This document shows positions 1 to 8,491 of a stretch of 64,000 nt of DNA, in pieces; within the stretch, counting starts at the first letter, position 1; every line of letters starts with the position of its first letter. The stretch comes from SYFY01 sp041752315 (GTDB lineage Bacteria > Pseudomonadota > Gammaproteobacteria > Pseudomonadales > Azotimanducaceae): positions 66,952 through 130,951 of the forward strand of contig JBGSHJ010000062.1 in NCBI GenBank assembly GCA_041752315.1, in the 5' to 3' direction. The notes beneath the pieces are model-generated. The model saw only the letters and a program-made list of their open reading frames with translations. It was not told where the DNA came from and ran no database searches. The translations under genes and the position numbers were made by a program.

Positions 1-1
1 G

Positions 2-565
2 GACCTCGAAGCCCAGTATCAGCATCCACCGGGTGGTGTTGGTCTTGTCCTCGTCAGCACGGAGACGCCACTGGGTGCCATCAACCTGCCTTCCTTTCCA
101 GCCTGCGAGCGTGTGATCGCCTTGTCCTGGGGAGCCGAAGACCTGTCTGCGGCGCTGGGCGCATCGCGCACTCGCCTGCCTGACGGCAGTTACCTGCCGG
201 TGTTCAGACATTGTCAGACGATGACGTTGCTGTCCGCCGTGGCCGGCAGTGTTCAACCCCTGGATACCGTGTTCATCGATATCAACGACCATGCGGGACT
301 TCGCCAGGAAAGCCTCGAATCGGCGTGGATGGGCTTCACGGGCAAGATCACCATTCATCCTGACCAGATCCCGATCGTCAATGAAGCCTTCACACCGGCA
401 CCCGATGTGGTTGCCACCGCACAACGACTGGTCGAAGCCTTTGCACGGGAGCAGCAACAGGGCCGCATGGCCTTCAGCTTCGAAGGACAGATGGTCGACG
501 TTCCCCATCTCACCCGGGCGCAGCGTGTGCTCGCTCGTCACGCTGCAATCATCGCCACCCATTGA
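2..565 (+). CDS. HpcH/HpaI aldolase / citrate lyase (CitE-like) family protein, 5' truncated
   Basis: Only the C-terminal ~187 residues are in the window; the reading frame is open from base 2. The family cleaves or forms C-C bonds of (S)-citramalyl-CoA, malyl-CoA or related CoA thioesters in a TIM barrel. Visible signatures are the STETP loop (~22-26), ALSWGAEDLSA, the IDTVF-like strand (here LDTVFIDINDHAGL), and MGFTGKITIHPDQI, where the family says the Mg/CoA-binding barrel closes, followed by the C-terminal lid helix region. An enoyl-CoA hydratase follows after 57 bp in the same direction, so both probably act on the same acyl-CoA pathway. The exact substrate cannot be deduced. Confidence 0.88.
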   Translation, partial: DLEAQYQHPPGGVGLVLVSTETPLGAINLPSFPACERVIALSWGAEDLSAALGASRTRLPDGSYLPVFRHCQTMTLLSAVAGSVQPLDTVFIDINDHAGLRQESLESAWMGFTGKITIHPDQIPIVNEAFTPAPDVVATAQRLVEAFAREQQQGRMAFSFEGQMVDVPHLTRAQRVLARHAAIIATH

Positions 566-622
566 ATCCTGCACGGCAATCTGTGTCACGACGTGTTCAG
601 CCTGAAACTTGAGGAGCCAACT

Positions 623-1423
623 GTGGAACTGGAATTGGAAACAGACAGGATTCGCGGTGTCATCGACGGTCAGATCGGCTGGCTGATCTTCAACAACCCT
701 GCGCGCCACAACGCTCTCTCGCTCGACATGTGGCAAGGCACCGCCGATGTACTGAGGGCATTTTCAGCGGACCCAAACGTCCGGGTTGCCATCATGCGTG
801 GAGCGGGTGGCAAGGCGTTTGTCTCCGGCGCAGACATCTCCGAATTTGACCAGCATCGAGCCAACGCCGATCAACGGGCTTCCTACGGCGCGGTCGCCGG
901 TGATGCCAATCGTGAGCTCGCCAGATTTGCCAAGCCACTGCTGGCGATGATCGAGGGCTACTGTATTGGCGGTGGTCTGGCTACCGCGCTGGCGGCGGAC
1001 ATACGAATCGCCTCGCCAGATTCAAGATTTGGCATCCCTGCTGCCAGGCTCGGGCTGGGTTACGAGTACGAAGGATTGGCTAAACTTGCGCGTATCGTCG
1101 GGCCGTCGAGGGCTCGGGACATCATGTTCAGTGCCCGTTTCATGGACGCGCACGAGGCATTGGCGATGGGTCTCATCAACGTCATCCACGAACGTGTTGA
1201 TATCGAAGCGGAAACGCTGGCCTATGCCCACCGCATCGCGATGAATGCGCCGTTGACGGTCGCAGCCGCCAAGGCCGCCCTCAACGCCTTTGAACGAGGC
1301 AGTCAGAGTGAAGAAGTGGCGCGTGTGCGGCAACTTGTTGACGGCTGCTTCAACAGCGACGACTACAAGGAAGGACGACGCGCATTCAAGGAAAAGAGGA
1401 CTCCGGACTTCCGCGGCAGCTGA
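623..1423 (+). CDS. Enoyl-CoA hydratase/isomerase family protein (crotonase fold)
   Basis: 266-residue crotonase, normal length. It would hydrate or isomerise an enoyl-CoA in the cytoplasm. The oxyanion-hole segments are clear: GKAFVSGADISEF and IEGYCIGGGLATALAADIRIAS; the AARLGLGYEYEGLAKL segment lies where one catalytic Glu is expected. I chose the GTG at 623 because a GAGGAG Shine-Dalgarno ends 6 nt before it; an upstream GTG at 593 would give 10 extra residues without a good ribosome site. It follows the CitE-like gene closely and is likely co-transcribed. The substrate is unknown. Confidence 0.9.
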   Translation: MELELETDRIRGVIDGQIGWLIFNNPARHNALSLDMWQGTADVLRAFSADPNVRVAIMRGAGGKAFVSGADISEFDQHRANADQRASYGAVAGDANRELARFAKPLLAMIEGYCIGGGLATALAADIRIASPDSRFGIPAARLGLGYEYEGLAKLARIVGPSRARDIMFSARFMDAHEALAMGLINVIHERVDIEAETLAYAHRIAMNAPLTVAAAKAALNAFERGSQSEEVARVRQLVDGCFNSDDYKEGRRAFKEKRTPDFRGS

Positions 1424-1571
1424 TCGGCGGCGCCAGACGGCGGGCAGAGGCAGGAAGGAGCCGCAGGCGGCAATCCCGGAATCAGGCTCAACCAGTCTTG
1501 CAGGTCATGTCAGGTCCAGGGATTTCTGACAGACGCGGTAGAACCCCGGATCATCCGGACAGACAGTCCCT

Positions 1572-1892
1572 TCAGCGCACGACCTGTGCGCCGATATCGA
1601 CCAGGCGACTGTTTCTGCCGGGATCGACAACCGATTCAAGCAGAAAAGCGCGAATGACCATAAGGCTGGGCAGACTGGCTTCATGGTCAAGCCGCGCGAT
1701 GAGAATGTCAGCTTCGATTTCCGCCTCGAAGCGCGAGCCGTAGGGTCCGACGTCAATGCCTTCGCGGGTGCGAAAGTACCAACTACCACCACTGGCAAAC
1801 ACGCGTTCGCGGCGGATCCATCGCAAGGCCCGCTCGCCCAGTCTGGAACGTTCCGGCGGCGTGTCCATCAATATTGTCCGCTCCATGCGCAT
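1572..1892 (-). CDS. DUF6316-like small protein
   Basis: 106 residues or fewer, convergent with the enoyl-CoA hydratase. The core (about residues 28-65) carries G-x-WYF-x-TREG-x-x-VGP-Y and a following acidic helix with EAEIEAD, which resembles the short WYF/TREG proteins annotated as DUF6316 in gammaproteobacteria; their function is not known. The first ATG at 1892 has no obvious Shine-Dalgarno; the ATG at 1868 (MDTPPERS) is an equally plausible start. The C-terminal third (VIRAFLLESVVDPGRNSRL) is helical and looks gene-specific. Confidence 0.6.
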   Translation of the reverse strand: MRMERTILMDTPPERSRLGERALRWIRRERVFASGGSWYFRTREGIDVGPYGSRFEAEIEADILIARLDHEASLPSLMVIRAFLLESVVDPGRNSRLVDIGAQVVR

Positions 1893-2063
1893 GACCGATT
1901 GTTACTGCCTGCCAAGCAGTCTGTGACTCCTGCACGGATTTGTCTGTCGAGCAAATGCAACGATATGTAAGCAGCTTTATATCCAGGGCACTAACGCCCA
2001 GGGACAACGGATATCATCACGCCCCCATCAGGTGACGAGGTGACGCTCTTAGGAATGAACACT

Positions 2064-2681
2064 ATGCAGAAGTCGTTTAGGCGATCGTTGGTCGCCTTGT
2101 TTTTCATATCGCTGGTGGCTGGCTGCGCGAGCACCACAAAGGCTCCACCGAAGGTCGAAGAGACGGAGTTCACGGGTCTTTCTGACGAATACCGGATCGG
2201 TGTTGGCGATTCGCTCTCCGTAAACGTCTGGCGAAATCCGGACCTCAGTGTTTCTGTCCCCGTACGGCCGGACGGCAAGATCAGCGTGCCGTTGGCTGGC
2301 GATGTCATGGTTGGCGAGAAAACTCCCGAAGAGGTTGCCGCTTACATCACCGAGCAGCTGAAAAAATTCATACGCGACCCGTACGTGACCGTCATTGTCA
2401 CGACCATGGGCAGTGATGCCTATCGTTCCCGGGTACGTGTCACTGGAGCCGTGCTGAGGCCGATCTCCGTGCCCTATCGTCAGGGCATGACCGTTCTGGA
2501 CATGGTGCTGGAAGCCGGTGGGCTCGCGGAGTTTGCAGTTCCCGGCAAGGCTACCCTGTTTCGCAAGAGTGGAACCTCCCTGAAGATTTCCCTCGACAGG
2601 ATCTTACAAAAGGGCGACATGGAGACGAACTACTCGCTGCAGCCAGGTGATGTAATCACCGTCCCTGAACGGGCATTCTGA
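2064..2681 (+). CDS. Polysaccharide export lipoprotein, Wza/EpsE type (XrtA-system-like)
   Basis: About 205 residues. It starts with a lipoprotein signal (MQKSFRRSLVALFFISLVAGC; lipobox LVAGC), so it is likely a periplasm-facing outer-membrane lipoprotein forming part of an exopolysaccharide exit channel. The Poly_export domain is at about 40-120 (YRIGVGDSLSVNVWRNPDLS, VRPDGKISVPLAGDV, T-x-EEVAAYI) and a SLBB-like domain follows (VRVTGAVLRPISVPYRQGMTVLDMVLEAGG). Three starts are possible (GTG 2040, ATG 2055, ATG 2064); AGGA 9 nt before 2064 and the signal peptide favour 2064. The outer-membrane barrel gene follows at 69 bp. No glycosyltransferase, chain-length regulator or exosortase is in the window. 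Confidence 0.88.
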   Translation: MQKSFRRSLVALFFISLVAGCASTTKAPPKVEETEFTGLSDEYRIGVGDSLSVNVWRNPDLSVSVPVRPDGKISVPLAGDVMVGEKTPEEVAAYITEQLKKFIRDPYVTVIVTTMGSDAYRSRVRVTGAVLRPISVPYRQGMTVLDMVLEAGGLAEFAVPGKATLFRKSGTSLKISLDRILQKGDMETNYSLQPGDVITVPERAF

Positions 2682-2749
2682 TCCGTTTCGGGCCGGTACC
2701 TTTTTCACCTCCATCTTTTCCACCTCCATTGCGAGGCAGGGGGGCTCCT

Positions 2750-4024
2750 ATGACATGGCAACGCACCAGACTTGCTGCCGCCCTCCTGGCCCTGTCAGCA
2801 CCGGTGGTCGCTCTGGAAACAACCGTCGGGGTACGAATCGAGTCAACCCATTCCGACAATACGACACGGGCGCCAGAAAATGAAGTCAGTGAGGTCACCC
2901 ACCAGCCGGGTGTGAACATCGCCCTTGAACACCAGGGGCCTTCCATCCGGGCCAATGCCCTGTATGACTATGAGCGACGTATTCGGACCGAGGAGTATTT
3001 CGACGATGATTCAGCGCTGGTCGGCACTTCGAGTGTTGTCTGGCAGGCCATCCCGGGCCGTCTCGATTTCACTGCCAGCAACACACGCACGGAAACGACC
3101 ATCAATGGCCAGCAGGAAAACCTGCCAGACAACCGGCAGGTCACCGACAGCACTCGTGTCGGGCCGACCTTGCGTTTTCGGGTCCGTCGCAACGACGAAC
3201 TGCAACTCCAGTACTTCTACACACAGACAAACGCCGACGTCGCGAGTACGGACAGCAAGAGGGATACCGGTACGGTGGCTTACGTGATGAACGTCGGGCA
3301 GAACGACCAGCTCGTTTTCAACGTCGCCAACAACCAGGTCAACTTCGAGAATGTCGATTCACCGGACCTGGACGCTGTGACAAGCTCCGTCCAGTGGCGG
3401 CGATTCGGCCCGAGCATCGACTTCAGCCTGCTGGGTGGGTATACCAGCATGGACCGGACACTGGGCCGCGATGATGTCAGTACGGAAGTCTATGATGCCC
3501 GGCTGACATGGCGCATGTCGCCACAGACTTCGTTGACCATGGCGCTGGTGAAGGAATTGAGGGACCGACCGGCGGTACTCGAAATGGGCATTCTGGAATT
3601 TGGCACGAGCAACCAGATCGACTCGGATCTGAATGAAGTGTTCATCAATGATCGTGCCGAGATCGAATTCCGCACAGTCCTGCTGTCCAACGAGTTCAGT
3701 CTGGGGCTGGCCTACGACAAACAGGACTATGTCGATCTCCTTGAAGATCTCGAACGAACCACTGCAACCGCAGGCTGGCGCCGACGTCTGAGTCCAAGAC
3801 TGACTGCAGGTGTTGAAGCATCGTACCGTGAGGAGAAGTTGCTCGATCTGAACCTGCCAGCCGAAGATCGATTCGGTGCCGAGGTATCCCTCGGCTACGT
3901 TTACAATCGACGACTGTCGCTGCTGTTCAGCGGTTCGCACAACTCGGTGGATACATCCGTCGCGATCCTGTCGTACGACGAAAACCTCTACTCCCTTCGC
4001 GTCAACTATCTGCTGCTTGAGTAG
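2750..4024 (+). CDS. XrtA/PEP-CTERM-system-type outer-membrane beta-barrel protein (TIGR03016-like)
   Basis: 424 residues with a cleavable signal peptide (LAAALLALSAPVVA, cleavage before LETT) and then alternating beta strands with many D/N/T-rich turns, as in the PEP-CTERM-associated outer-membrane proteins that sit in exopolysaccharide loci. N-terminal wording VGVRIESTHSDNTTRAPENEVSEV and repeated strands such as DFTASNTRTETTINGQQ support the family. The start is the ATG at 2750, preceded by a purine-rich AGGGGGG run; a TTG at 2729 is less likely. Likely function is a barrel accompanying polysaccharide export together with the preceding lipoprotein. Family is inferred by pattern, not by search. 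Confidence 0.78.
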   Translation: MTWQRTRLAAALLALSAPVVALETTVGVRIESTHSDNTTRAPENEVSEVTHQPGVNIALEHQGPSIRANALYDYERRIRTEEYFDDDSALVGTSSVVWQAIPGRLDFTASNTRTETTINGQQENLPDNRQVTDSTRVGPTLRFRVRRNDELQLQYFYTQTNADVASTDSKRDTGTVAYVMNVGQNDQLVFNVANNQVNFENVDSPDLDAVTSSVQWRRFGPSIDFSLLGGYTSMDRTLGRDDVSTEVYDARLTWRMSPQTSLTMALVKELRDRPAVLEMGILEFGTSNQIDSDLNEVFINDRAEIEFRTVLLSNEFSLGLAYDKQDYVDLLEDLERTTATAGWRRRLSPRLTAGVEASYREEKLLDLNLPAEDRFGAEVSLGYVYNRRLSLLFSGSHNSVDTSVAILSYDENLYSLRVNYLLLE

Positions 4025-4071
4025 CCCACCATAACCTCATACGGGTAGCTCACGTTTTGCCTCGTCGGTCT

Positions 4072-6150
4072 TCAGTTCACTACCTTCTGCAGTTCCTCTG
4101 AATGCTCGCTCTCCTGGCCATCACGGTCGACTGCGGTCATGACGAGATAGTAAGTTCCCGGCACCACCTCGATATTCACTGACGTCGCTCCTGGATCGAC
4201 GATATCCCGATGGTTTGAATACTGTCCGGATTGCTGTCCGTAATACACTCTGTAGCCGACCAGGCTCACTGGCGTTCCGTCCTCGTTCTGATCGGGCTTG
4301 GACCAGCTCAGCGCCAGCCCCTTCACGCTGGTGACGGGGACAGTTACCAATGCAACTGCCGAGCCGCCTGCGCCAGTACACGTGAGACCAAAAGAGGTCG
4401 ACGCGGACAACGGTGTCGAGAGGCGACTGCCGTTGGTCGGCAATGCACCTTGCCAGCCTCTATTGGCTTCGCAACTGGCGGCGTTTCGGCTGGTCCATGA
4501 CAGGTTCACTGTTTCGCCTGCCTTGATCGTCCGTCGATCGGCCGTCAATGTGACCACCGGGACAGCAGGCACTGGTGTAGGAGTGGCGGGTGGCGGCGCC
4601 ATGGGTGTGGGTGTTTCTGGAGTCACGGTCGCGGGGGTCACCCGTGGCGTCGCCACGGGTCGTACTGTCACCAATGGCGTGGTGACCCGTGTCGGTGTCA
4701 CGGGCACCGGTGTAGCGACGGAGGCTGGTGTCACCAACGCCGGTGTCACGGACACCGGGGGTTTTTTCGGCGACGGCACAGGGGTTGCTGCGATGGCCAC
4801 AGCCTGACCATGAACATTGACCACCACAGAACGCCGAACAGTACCTCCCAGACCGGCACACGACAACGTGAACCTTGTCGAACTGCTCAAGACCGGTGTT
4901 CGCAACGATCCGTTGGCGGGCCGATCACCTGTCCAGCCTTCGGAGGCCAGACAGGTATCCGCATCGGCGCTGGCCCAAGACAGCAACACGGTGCTGCCCG
5001 AGTCCACCAATTCAGACGTCGCCCTGAATGACACCACCGGCACAGGAACACTTGCCTGCTGGCTCATGCGAGCCTGCAGACTCGCAATCTGCGCAACATC
5101 GGACAGCGCCACAGCGTCCTTGACCGTCTCGATGGTCGTTTGGGTCTCGGGCGTCAGCAAAGAGTCCACCGAACTGCGCAACGTGGTACGGTCAGCAGTA
5201 TCCAGGGCAATCCCGAGATTCTGCAGTGCATCGTTGTCAAATGTACCCTGGAGTACTGCGATGGCTCTTCTGGTTTGCTGAACCATCGCCTCGGTTGGCA
5301 CCACGCTTTCGACGGACACATCCGTTGCCGCTGGCAGGATCGTGCGAATTGCCGCATCAAGCAGAGCCGTAGCATCCTGCCCATCCACTTCCAGTCGGCC
5401 TGCGATAGTTTCCAGCAGGACTTCCACCTCCACCGCACGAAAAGTCGACGTAAGACGGGCATCGGCGTTTCTGCCTCTGCCGTCGAGTTGCCCATCCGCC
5501 AGGTCACACGCCAGTTTTTCCAGTAATTGATCATGCGTCATTACGTAACCGGCACTCTCCATCACGGTGTGTACCCGACGGATCGCTTCACCCAGTGCTT
5601 CATTGGCGAGCAGCACGGTGGCAACATTGGAAGCGTCGACGTTCGATGATACGGGATGGTCAATTCTGGTTCCGTCCAGTCCCATGCTGAGCGTGCTTTC
5701 GACGTGCTCCCAGGCCGATGCCAGTGAGCGGGCCCCCACTACACCACTGCACTTGGCAGCATGCGAAATCAGGCTGGATATGGGCGAGAGATTCACCGTT
5801 TGTGCGCCGGTATCGGTCACCATCGACATCAGTTCGAACTCGACGGGCCGTCCGGTGACAAGGTCTCGACCACCGGTCGCCACCACGCGAAGCGGCAGCC
5901 TCGCACCGGCCGGCACCGCAATCTGATAACGAGAGGTGCTGAACGCAGTACCTCTGGCGACTTCAGTGCCCCCGGCATCAAAAACCGTTATGTTTGCGTC
6001 GACGACCGGGCCGTCCCCAACACTGCCACTGATTCTGATTGGAGCAACTGGTGCAGTACTTGATCCACCACCACAACCCCCAAGAATGCCGGTGAGCATT
6101 ACAGCCATAGCAAGCCGTGCCCGCCGCGCAGAAAGTACAGTACAACTCAT
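4072..6150 (-). CDS. Large surface/periplasmic lipoprotein with two Ig-like modules, Thr/Pro linker and C-terminal fibronectin type III domain
   Basis: 692 residues. The N-terminus is a lipoprotein signal ending in GILGGCGGGSS. A first domain (35-110, SGSVGDGPVVDANITVFDAGG) looks like a carboxypeptidase-regulatory-like beta sandwich, and a helical region spans 110-360. Two related modules at ~370-445 and ~535-610 share L-S-W-x-S-x-x-A-x-x-C, W-x-G and a late L-x-C, suggesting one disulfide each. Between them lies a repetitive Thr/Pro/Val linker of about 80 residues. The last ~85 residues form an FN3 domain (GYRVYYGQQSGQYSN). The C-terminal half is paralogous to the protein encoded at 6443-7474. 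No enzymatic motif seen; an adhesion or matrix role is only a guess. Confidence 0.8.
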   Translation of the reverse strand: MSCTVLSARRARLAMAVMLTGILGGCGGGSSTAPVAPIRISGSVGDGPVVDANITVFDAGGTEVARGTAFSTSRYQIAVPAGARLPLRVVATGGRDLVTGRPVEFELMSMVTDTGAQTVNLSPISSLISHAAKCSGVVGARSLASAWEHVESTLSMGLDGTRIDHPVSSNVDASNVATVLLANEALGEAIRRVHTVMESAGYVMTHDQLLEKLACDLADGQLDGRGRNADARLTSTFRAVEVEVLLETIAGRLEVDGQDATALLDAAIRTILPAATDVSVESVVPTEAMVQQTRRAIAVLQGTFDNDALQNLGIALDTADRTTLRSSVDSLLTPETQTTIETVKDAVALSDVAQIASLQARMSQQASVPVPVVSFRATSELVDSGSTVLLSWASADADTCLASEGWTGDRPANGSLRTPVLSSSTRFTLSCAGLGGTVRRSVVVNVHGQAVAIAATPVPSPKKPPVSVTPALVTPASVATPVPVTPTRVTTPLVTVRPVATPRVTPATVTPETPTPMAPPPATPTPVPAVPVVTLTADRRTIKAGETVNLSWTSRNAASCEANRGWQGALPTNGSRLSTPLSASTSFGLTCTGAGGSAVALVTVPVTSVKGLALSWSKPDQNEDGTPVSLVGYRVYYGQQSGQYSNHRDIVDPGATSVNIEVVPGTYYLVMTAVDRDGQESEHSEELQKVVN
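4567..4800 (-). repeat. Degenerate Thr/Pro/Val-coding repeat (linker of the large lipoprotein)
   Basis: In-frame low-complexity DNA encoding runs such as VTPALVTPASVATPVPVTP and ETPTPMAPPPATPTPVPAVP. The unit is roughly 12-24 bp with a recurring GGTGTCAC/ACGGGT word on the + strand. It separates the two Ig-like modules and is the kind of tract that changes length by slippage. The antisense frame is also open here, which produces spurious + strand ORFs. Confidence 0.7.
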
Positions 6151-6179
6151 CCCTGTCTCTCCACACCGCGCAAGAGCGG

Positions 6180-6199
6180 TTCACGCGTTGAGGCGTGAA
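6180..6199. promoter_or_regulatory. Inverted repeat upstream of the large lipoprotein gene
   Basis: TTCACGC-GTTGAG-GCGTGAA, a perfect 7-bp inverted repeat with a 6-nt spacer, 30 bp ahead of the lipoprotein start at 6150. It may be an operator. There is no U-tract, so a terminator is less likely. Confidence 0.35.
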
Positions 6200-6442
6200 T
6201 TTAGTAACGAGTTGTATTGAACTGGTGTGGACTGCCGTTGCCCGTGACGCAGCACACGGTTTTCCGGAGACCGGATGATCCATCAACGCACATAGTGGTT
6301 TTTTGTGATGGATTGCTCGGGCAGGTGCTCAAGCTGAACGCGATCAGAACCTGTAGATGGGGATTCAGTGTCCAACTAAGCCGGGCGGACCCGGCTCGGC
6401 ACGGAACATTGACTTCAGACAGGACAACTGGTTTCCCAGGTA
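6200..6442. other. Intergenic region between the two FN3 lipoproteins
   Basis: No convincing gene on either strand. It should hold the promoter of the upstream lipoprotein gene and the transcript end of the 6443-7474 gene. A GGCACGGAACATTGA stretch near 6395 resembles a sigma-54 site only partly, because the -12 GC is absent. Confidence 0.5.
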
Positions 6443-7474
6443 TCAGGAAAGATCTTTCAATACCGGCTTGGATGGCTGGCTTTCGTTTCCATCCTGATCA
6501 AATGCCGAGACCGAGAAGTAGTACTTTCCCCGCGGCAGATCAGGTTGCCAGGACGTTTGTCTTGCATCGTTGATCGTGAAGGAACCATCAGCGGTATCCG
6601 GACCTGCACCCCAGTAAACCCGGTAGCCGGCGATATCCACGGTACTCGTGCCGTCCTCATTCTGAACCGGGGCCTGCCATTCGATGCTGAGGGTCTTGAC
6701 GCCGACGCTGACGGTCGCGACCTCGGTGAAATCGGCGTTTGAGCACTCAAGCGTATAGGTCATGGTCCTGCTCAGCGCACCTGTGTCAAAGCGTCCCTCA
6801 ACAGGACGTTCACCGCTCCAGTCGTTGCTGGACGCACAATGGGTCGCATCGGAAGCTGTCCAGGTAAGCACCGACTGCTCCGATTTGCTGACCGTTGCAG
6901 GTTCTGCCTTGAATTCGACCCGCAGCGATTTGGCTGGACGAACGGTCACCGATACACCGGACATCGCGCCAGCGCCCGCAACATCCGTACAACTCAGCCA
7001 GAAGTCCGTCGATGCCTGCAAGCTCACCTGGACTTGGGTACCCGACACACCCCTCGACCCAATCCAGCCACCGGAGGCGGTACAACTGGATGCATTTGCG
7101 GACTGCCAGTCGAGAGTGACGGTTTGTCCGATCTCGATCTGGGTCTGGCTGGCTGACAGGGAAACTGCGACGTTTTTTGCGGAGTTGCCTGTCGATGGAC
7201 TGACTGATGCCTCTACAGGAATTGGAATCTGCGCTGATGAAGGTGTAAGTGAGCTGGCTGTGCCTGTAGTACTGGTGGCAGTAGCGGCGTGCGTGCCTCC
7301 GGATGTCGCACTGCCCACTACATCGCTGCCGGACGCCGCGCCTGGGCTAGCGAGCGAGCCCGCTGAATCGGCAGAGCCGCCGGAGCCACCTCCGCCGTCA
7401 CAAGCGGAAAGCATCAACAGGATGGTTACAAAACAGATTGGGCGGGAGATCAAGACAGAAGATTCGCGATCCAT
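6443..7474 (-). CDS. Lipoprotein with two Ig-like modules and fibronectin type III domain (paralogue of the 4072-6150 gene product)
   Basis: 343 residues. Signal: VTILLMLSACDGGGG with lipobox LSAC, then a Gly/Ser/Ala/Thr-rich flexible stretch (~30-100). Two modules at ~105-180 and ~185-260 contain LDWQSANASSC/LTWTASDATHC, GWIG/DWSG and LSC/LEC, matching the modules of the neighbouring larger lipoprotein. The final ~85 residues are an FN3 domain with the shared phrase QNEDGTS-x-VDIAGYRVYWG (in the neighbour QNEDGTPVSLVGYRVYYG). The gene is most easily explained by duplication and loss of the N-terminal domains. Probably an anchored extracytoplasmic protein; function unknown. Confidence 0.78.
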   Translation of the reverse strand: MDRESSVLISRPICFVTILLMLSACDGGGGSGGSADSAGSLASPGAASGSDVVGSATSGGTHAATATSTTGTASSLTPSSAQIPIPVEASVSPSTGNSAKNVAVSLSASQTQIEIGQTVTLDWQSANASSCTASGGWIGSRGVSGTQVQVSLQASTDFWLSCTDVAGAGAMSGVSVTVRPAKSLRVEFKAEPATVSKSEQSVLTWTASDATHCASSNDWSGERPVEGRFDTGALSRTMTYTLECSNADFTEVATVSVGVKTLSIEWQAPVQNEDGTSTVDIAGYRVYWGAGPDTADGSFTINDARQTSWQPDLPRGKYYFSVSAFDQDGNESQPSKPVLKDLS

Positions 7475-7514
7475 GGTTCTCTTTACTGCTGGTTACTACA
7501 AGAAAATTCACTGC

Positions 7515-7529
7515 GCGACTTGAAGTCGC
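7515..7529. promoter_or_regulatory. Palindrome upstream of the second lipoprotein gene
   Basis: GCGACTT-G-AAGTCGC, a perfect 7-bp palindrome around one base, 41 bp upstream of the start at 7474 and about 147 bp from the divergent molybdopterin-binding gene. Its position in a divergent promoter region suggests a dimeric regulator site; the regulator is unknown. Confidence 0.35.
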
Positions 7530-7675
7530 ACACCAGTATTGAAGGTGCTGACGAAGGATAGGTCGGATCCGACGGTTGACAATGTAACCGCTCGAACCCC
7601 TGTCGTAAAGAAAACGGCGATTTGATTGCTTTTTCGGTTTTCGCATCCCTCGGGCCCGGTGATAGCATGCTCGCC

Positions 7676-8449
7676 ATGACAAACCCAGATTCCAGGTCCC
7701 CCGTCACCGTCACCGCTTGTGTGCTCATCATCGGCAACGAGATCCTTTCCGGCCGCACCCAGGACACCAACCTCAATCATCTGGCCCGTGTGCTGGGCAG
7801 TTGGGGCGTGCAGATCAGGGAAGCCAGAGTCATTCCCGATATCGACACGGTGATCATCGACACCGTGAGAAGCCTACGCAGTCAATATGACTATGTGTTT
7901 ACGACCGGTGGCATCGGCCCGACACACGATGACATCACCGCCGAGTGCATGGCTCGCGCGTTTGATGTCCCGCTGGTGCAGAGCGAAGCCATCGCCGCCC
8001 GGATTCGCGTACGACCCGCACCACCGGACATCATGGCATCGCGGCTGCGCATGGCGCAGATTCCCGAAGGTGCCGTTCTCATTGACAATCCGACCGGTGG
8101 TCCGCAGGGTTTCCGGATCGGCAACGTCCATGTACTGGCCGGCATCCCATCGATCATGCAGGCAATGCTCTCGTCGCTCGAAGACAAGCTTGTGCACGGG
8201 GACATCGTTCGCTCCTGTTCCGTGACTGCCTATCTGGGTGAAAGCCAGATCGCATCCGCGTTTTCTGCGGTGCAGCAGCGCTTTCCCGATTTTGATCTTG
8301 GCAGCTACCCGTTTTTTCGCAATGAAAAGTACGGTACCAATCTGGTGATTCGCGGCGTGGACAAAGACCGCATGAACGCCGCTCTCGAAGAGGTGAAGGC
8401 CGTCATCGTTGCAGCCGGTGGTGTGCCGGAAAACGTTGTCTTTGAATGA
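7676..8449 (+). CDS. Competence/damage-inducible CinA N-terminal (MoCF-like) domain protein
   Basis: 257 residues from the ATG at 7676 (ATG 7667 also possible; the TTG at 7622 adds unlikely sequence). The MoCF/MoaB-like fold is clear: VTACVLIIGNEILSGRTQDTN, VFTTGGIGPTHDDITAECMARAF, GAVLIDNPTGGPQGFRIGNVHVLAGIPSIMQAM. It corresponds to the stand-alone short form found in alpha- and gammaproteobacteria, with no C-terminal CinA nicotinamide-nucleotide deamidase domain. Such proteins are annotated as molybdopterin-binding or ADP-ribose pyrophosphatase-like; the exact reaction is unsettled. An SDR gene follows after 42 bp. Confidence 0.85.
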   Translation: MTNPDSRSPVTVTACVLIIGNEILSGRTQDTNLNHLARVLGSWGVQIREARVIPDIDTVIIDTVRSLRSQYDYVFTTGGIGPTHDDITAECMARAFDVPLVQSEAIAARIRVRPAPPDIMASRLRMAQIPEGAVLIDNPTGGPQGFRIGNVHVLAGIPSIMQAMLSSLEDKLVHGDIVRSCSVTAYLGESQIASAFSAVQQRFPDFDLGSYPFFRNEKYGTNLVIRGVDKDRMNAALEEVKAVIVAAGGVPENVVFE

Positions 8450-8491
8450 ATCCAGTGCACCAGCCACAGGTGCACAATCACCGGAGTACCC

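Noticed and set aside
4298..4807. Gly/Val/Thr-rich + strand frame opposite the Thr/Pro linker
   Set aside because: Artefact of the repetitive linker DNA read antisense.
6390..6412. Sigma-54 promoter-like GGCAC...TTG
   Set aside because: The invariant GC of the -12 element is missing and no gene starts at the right distance.
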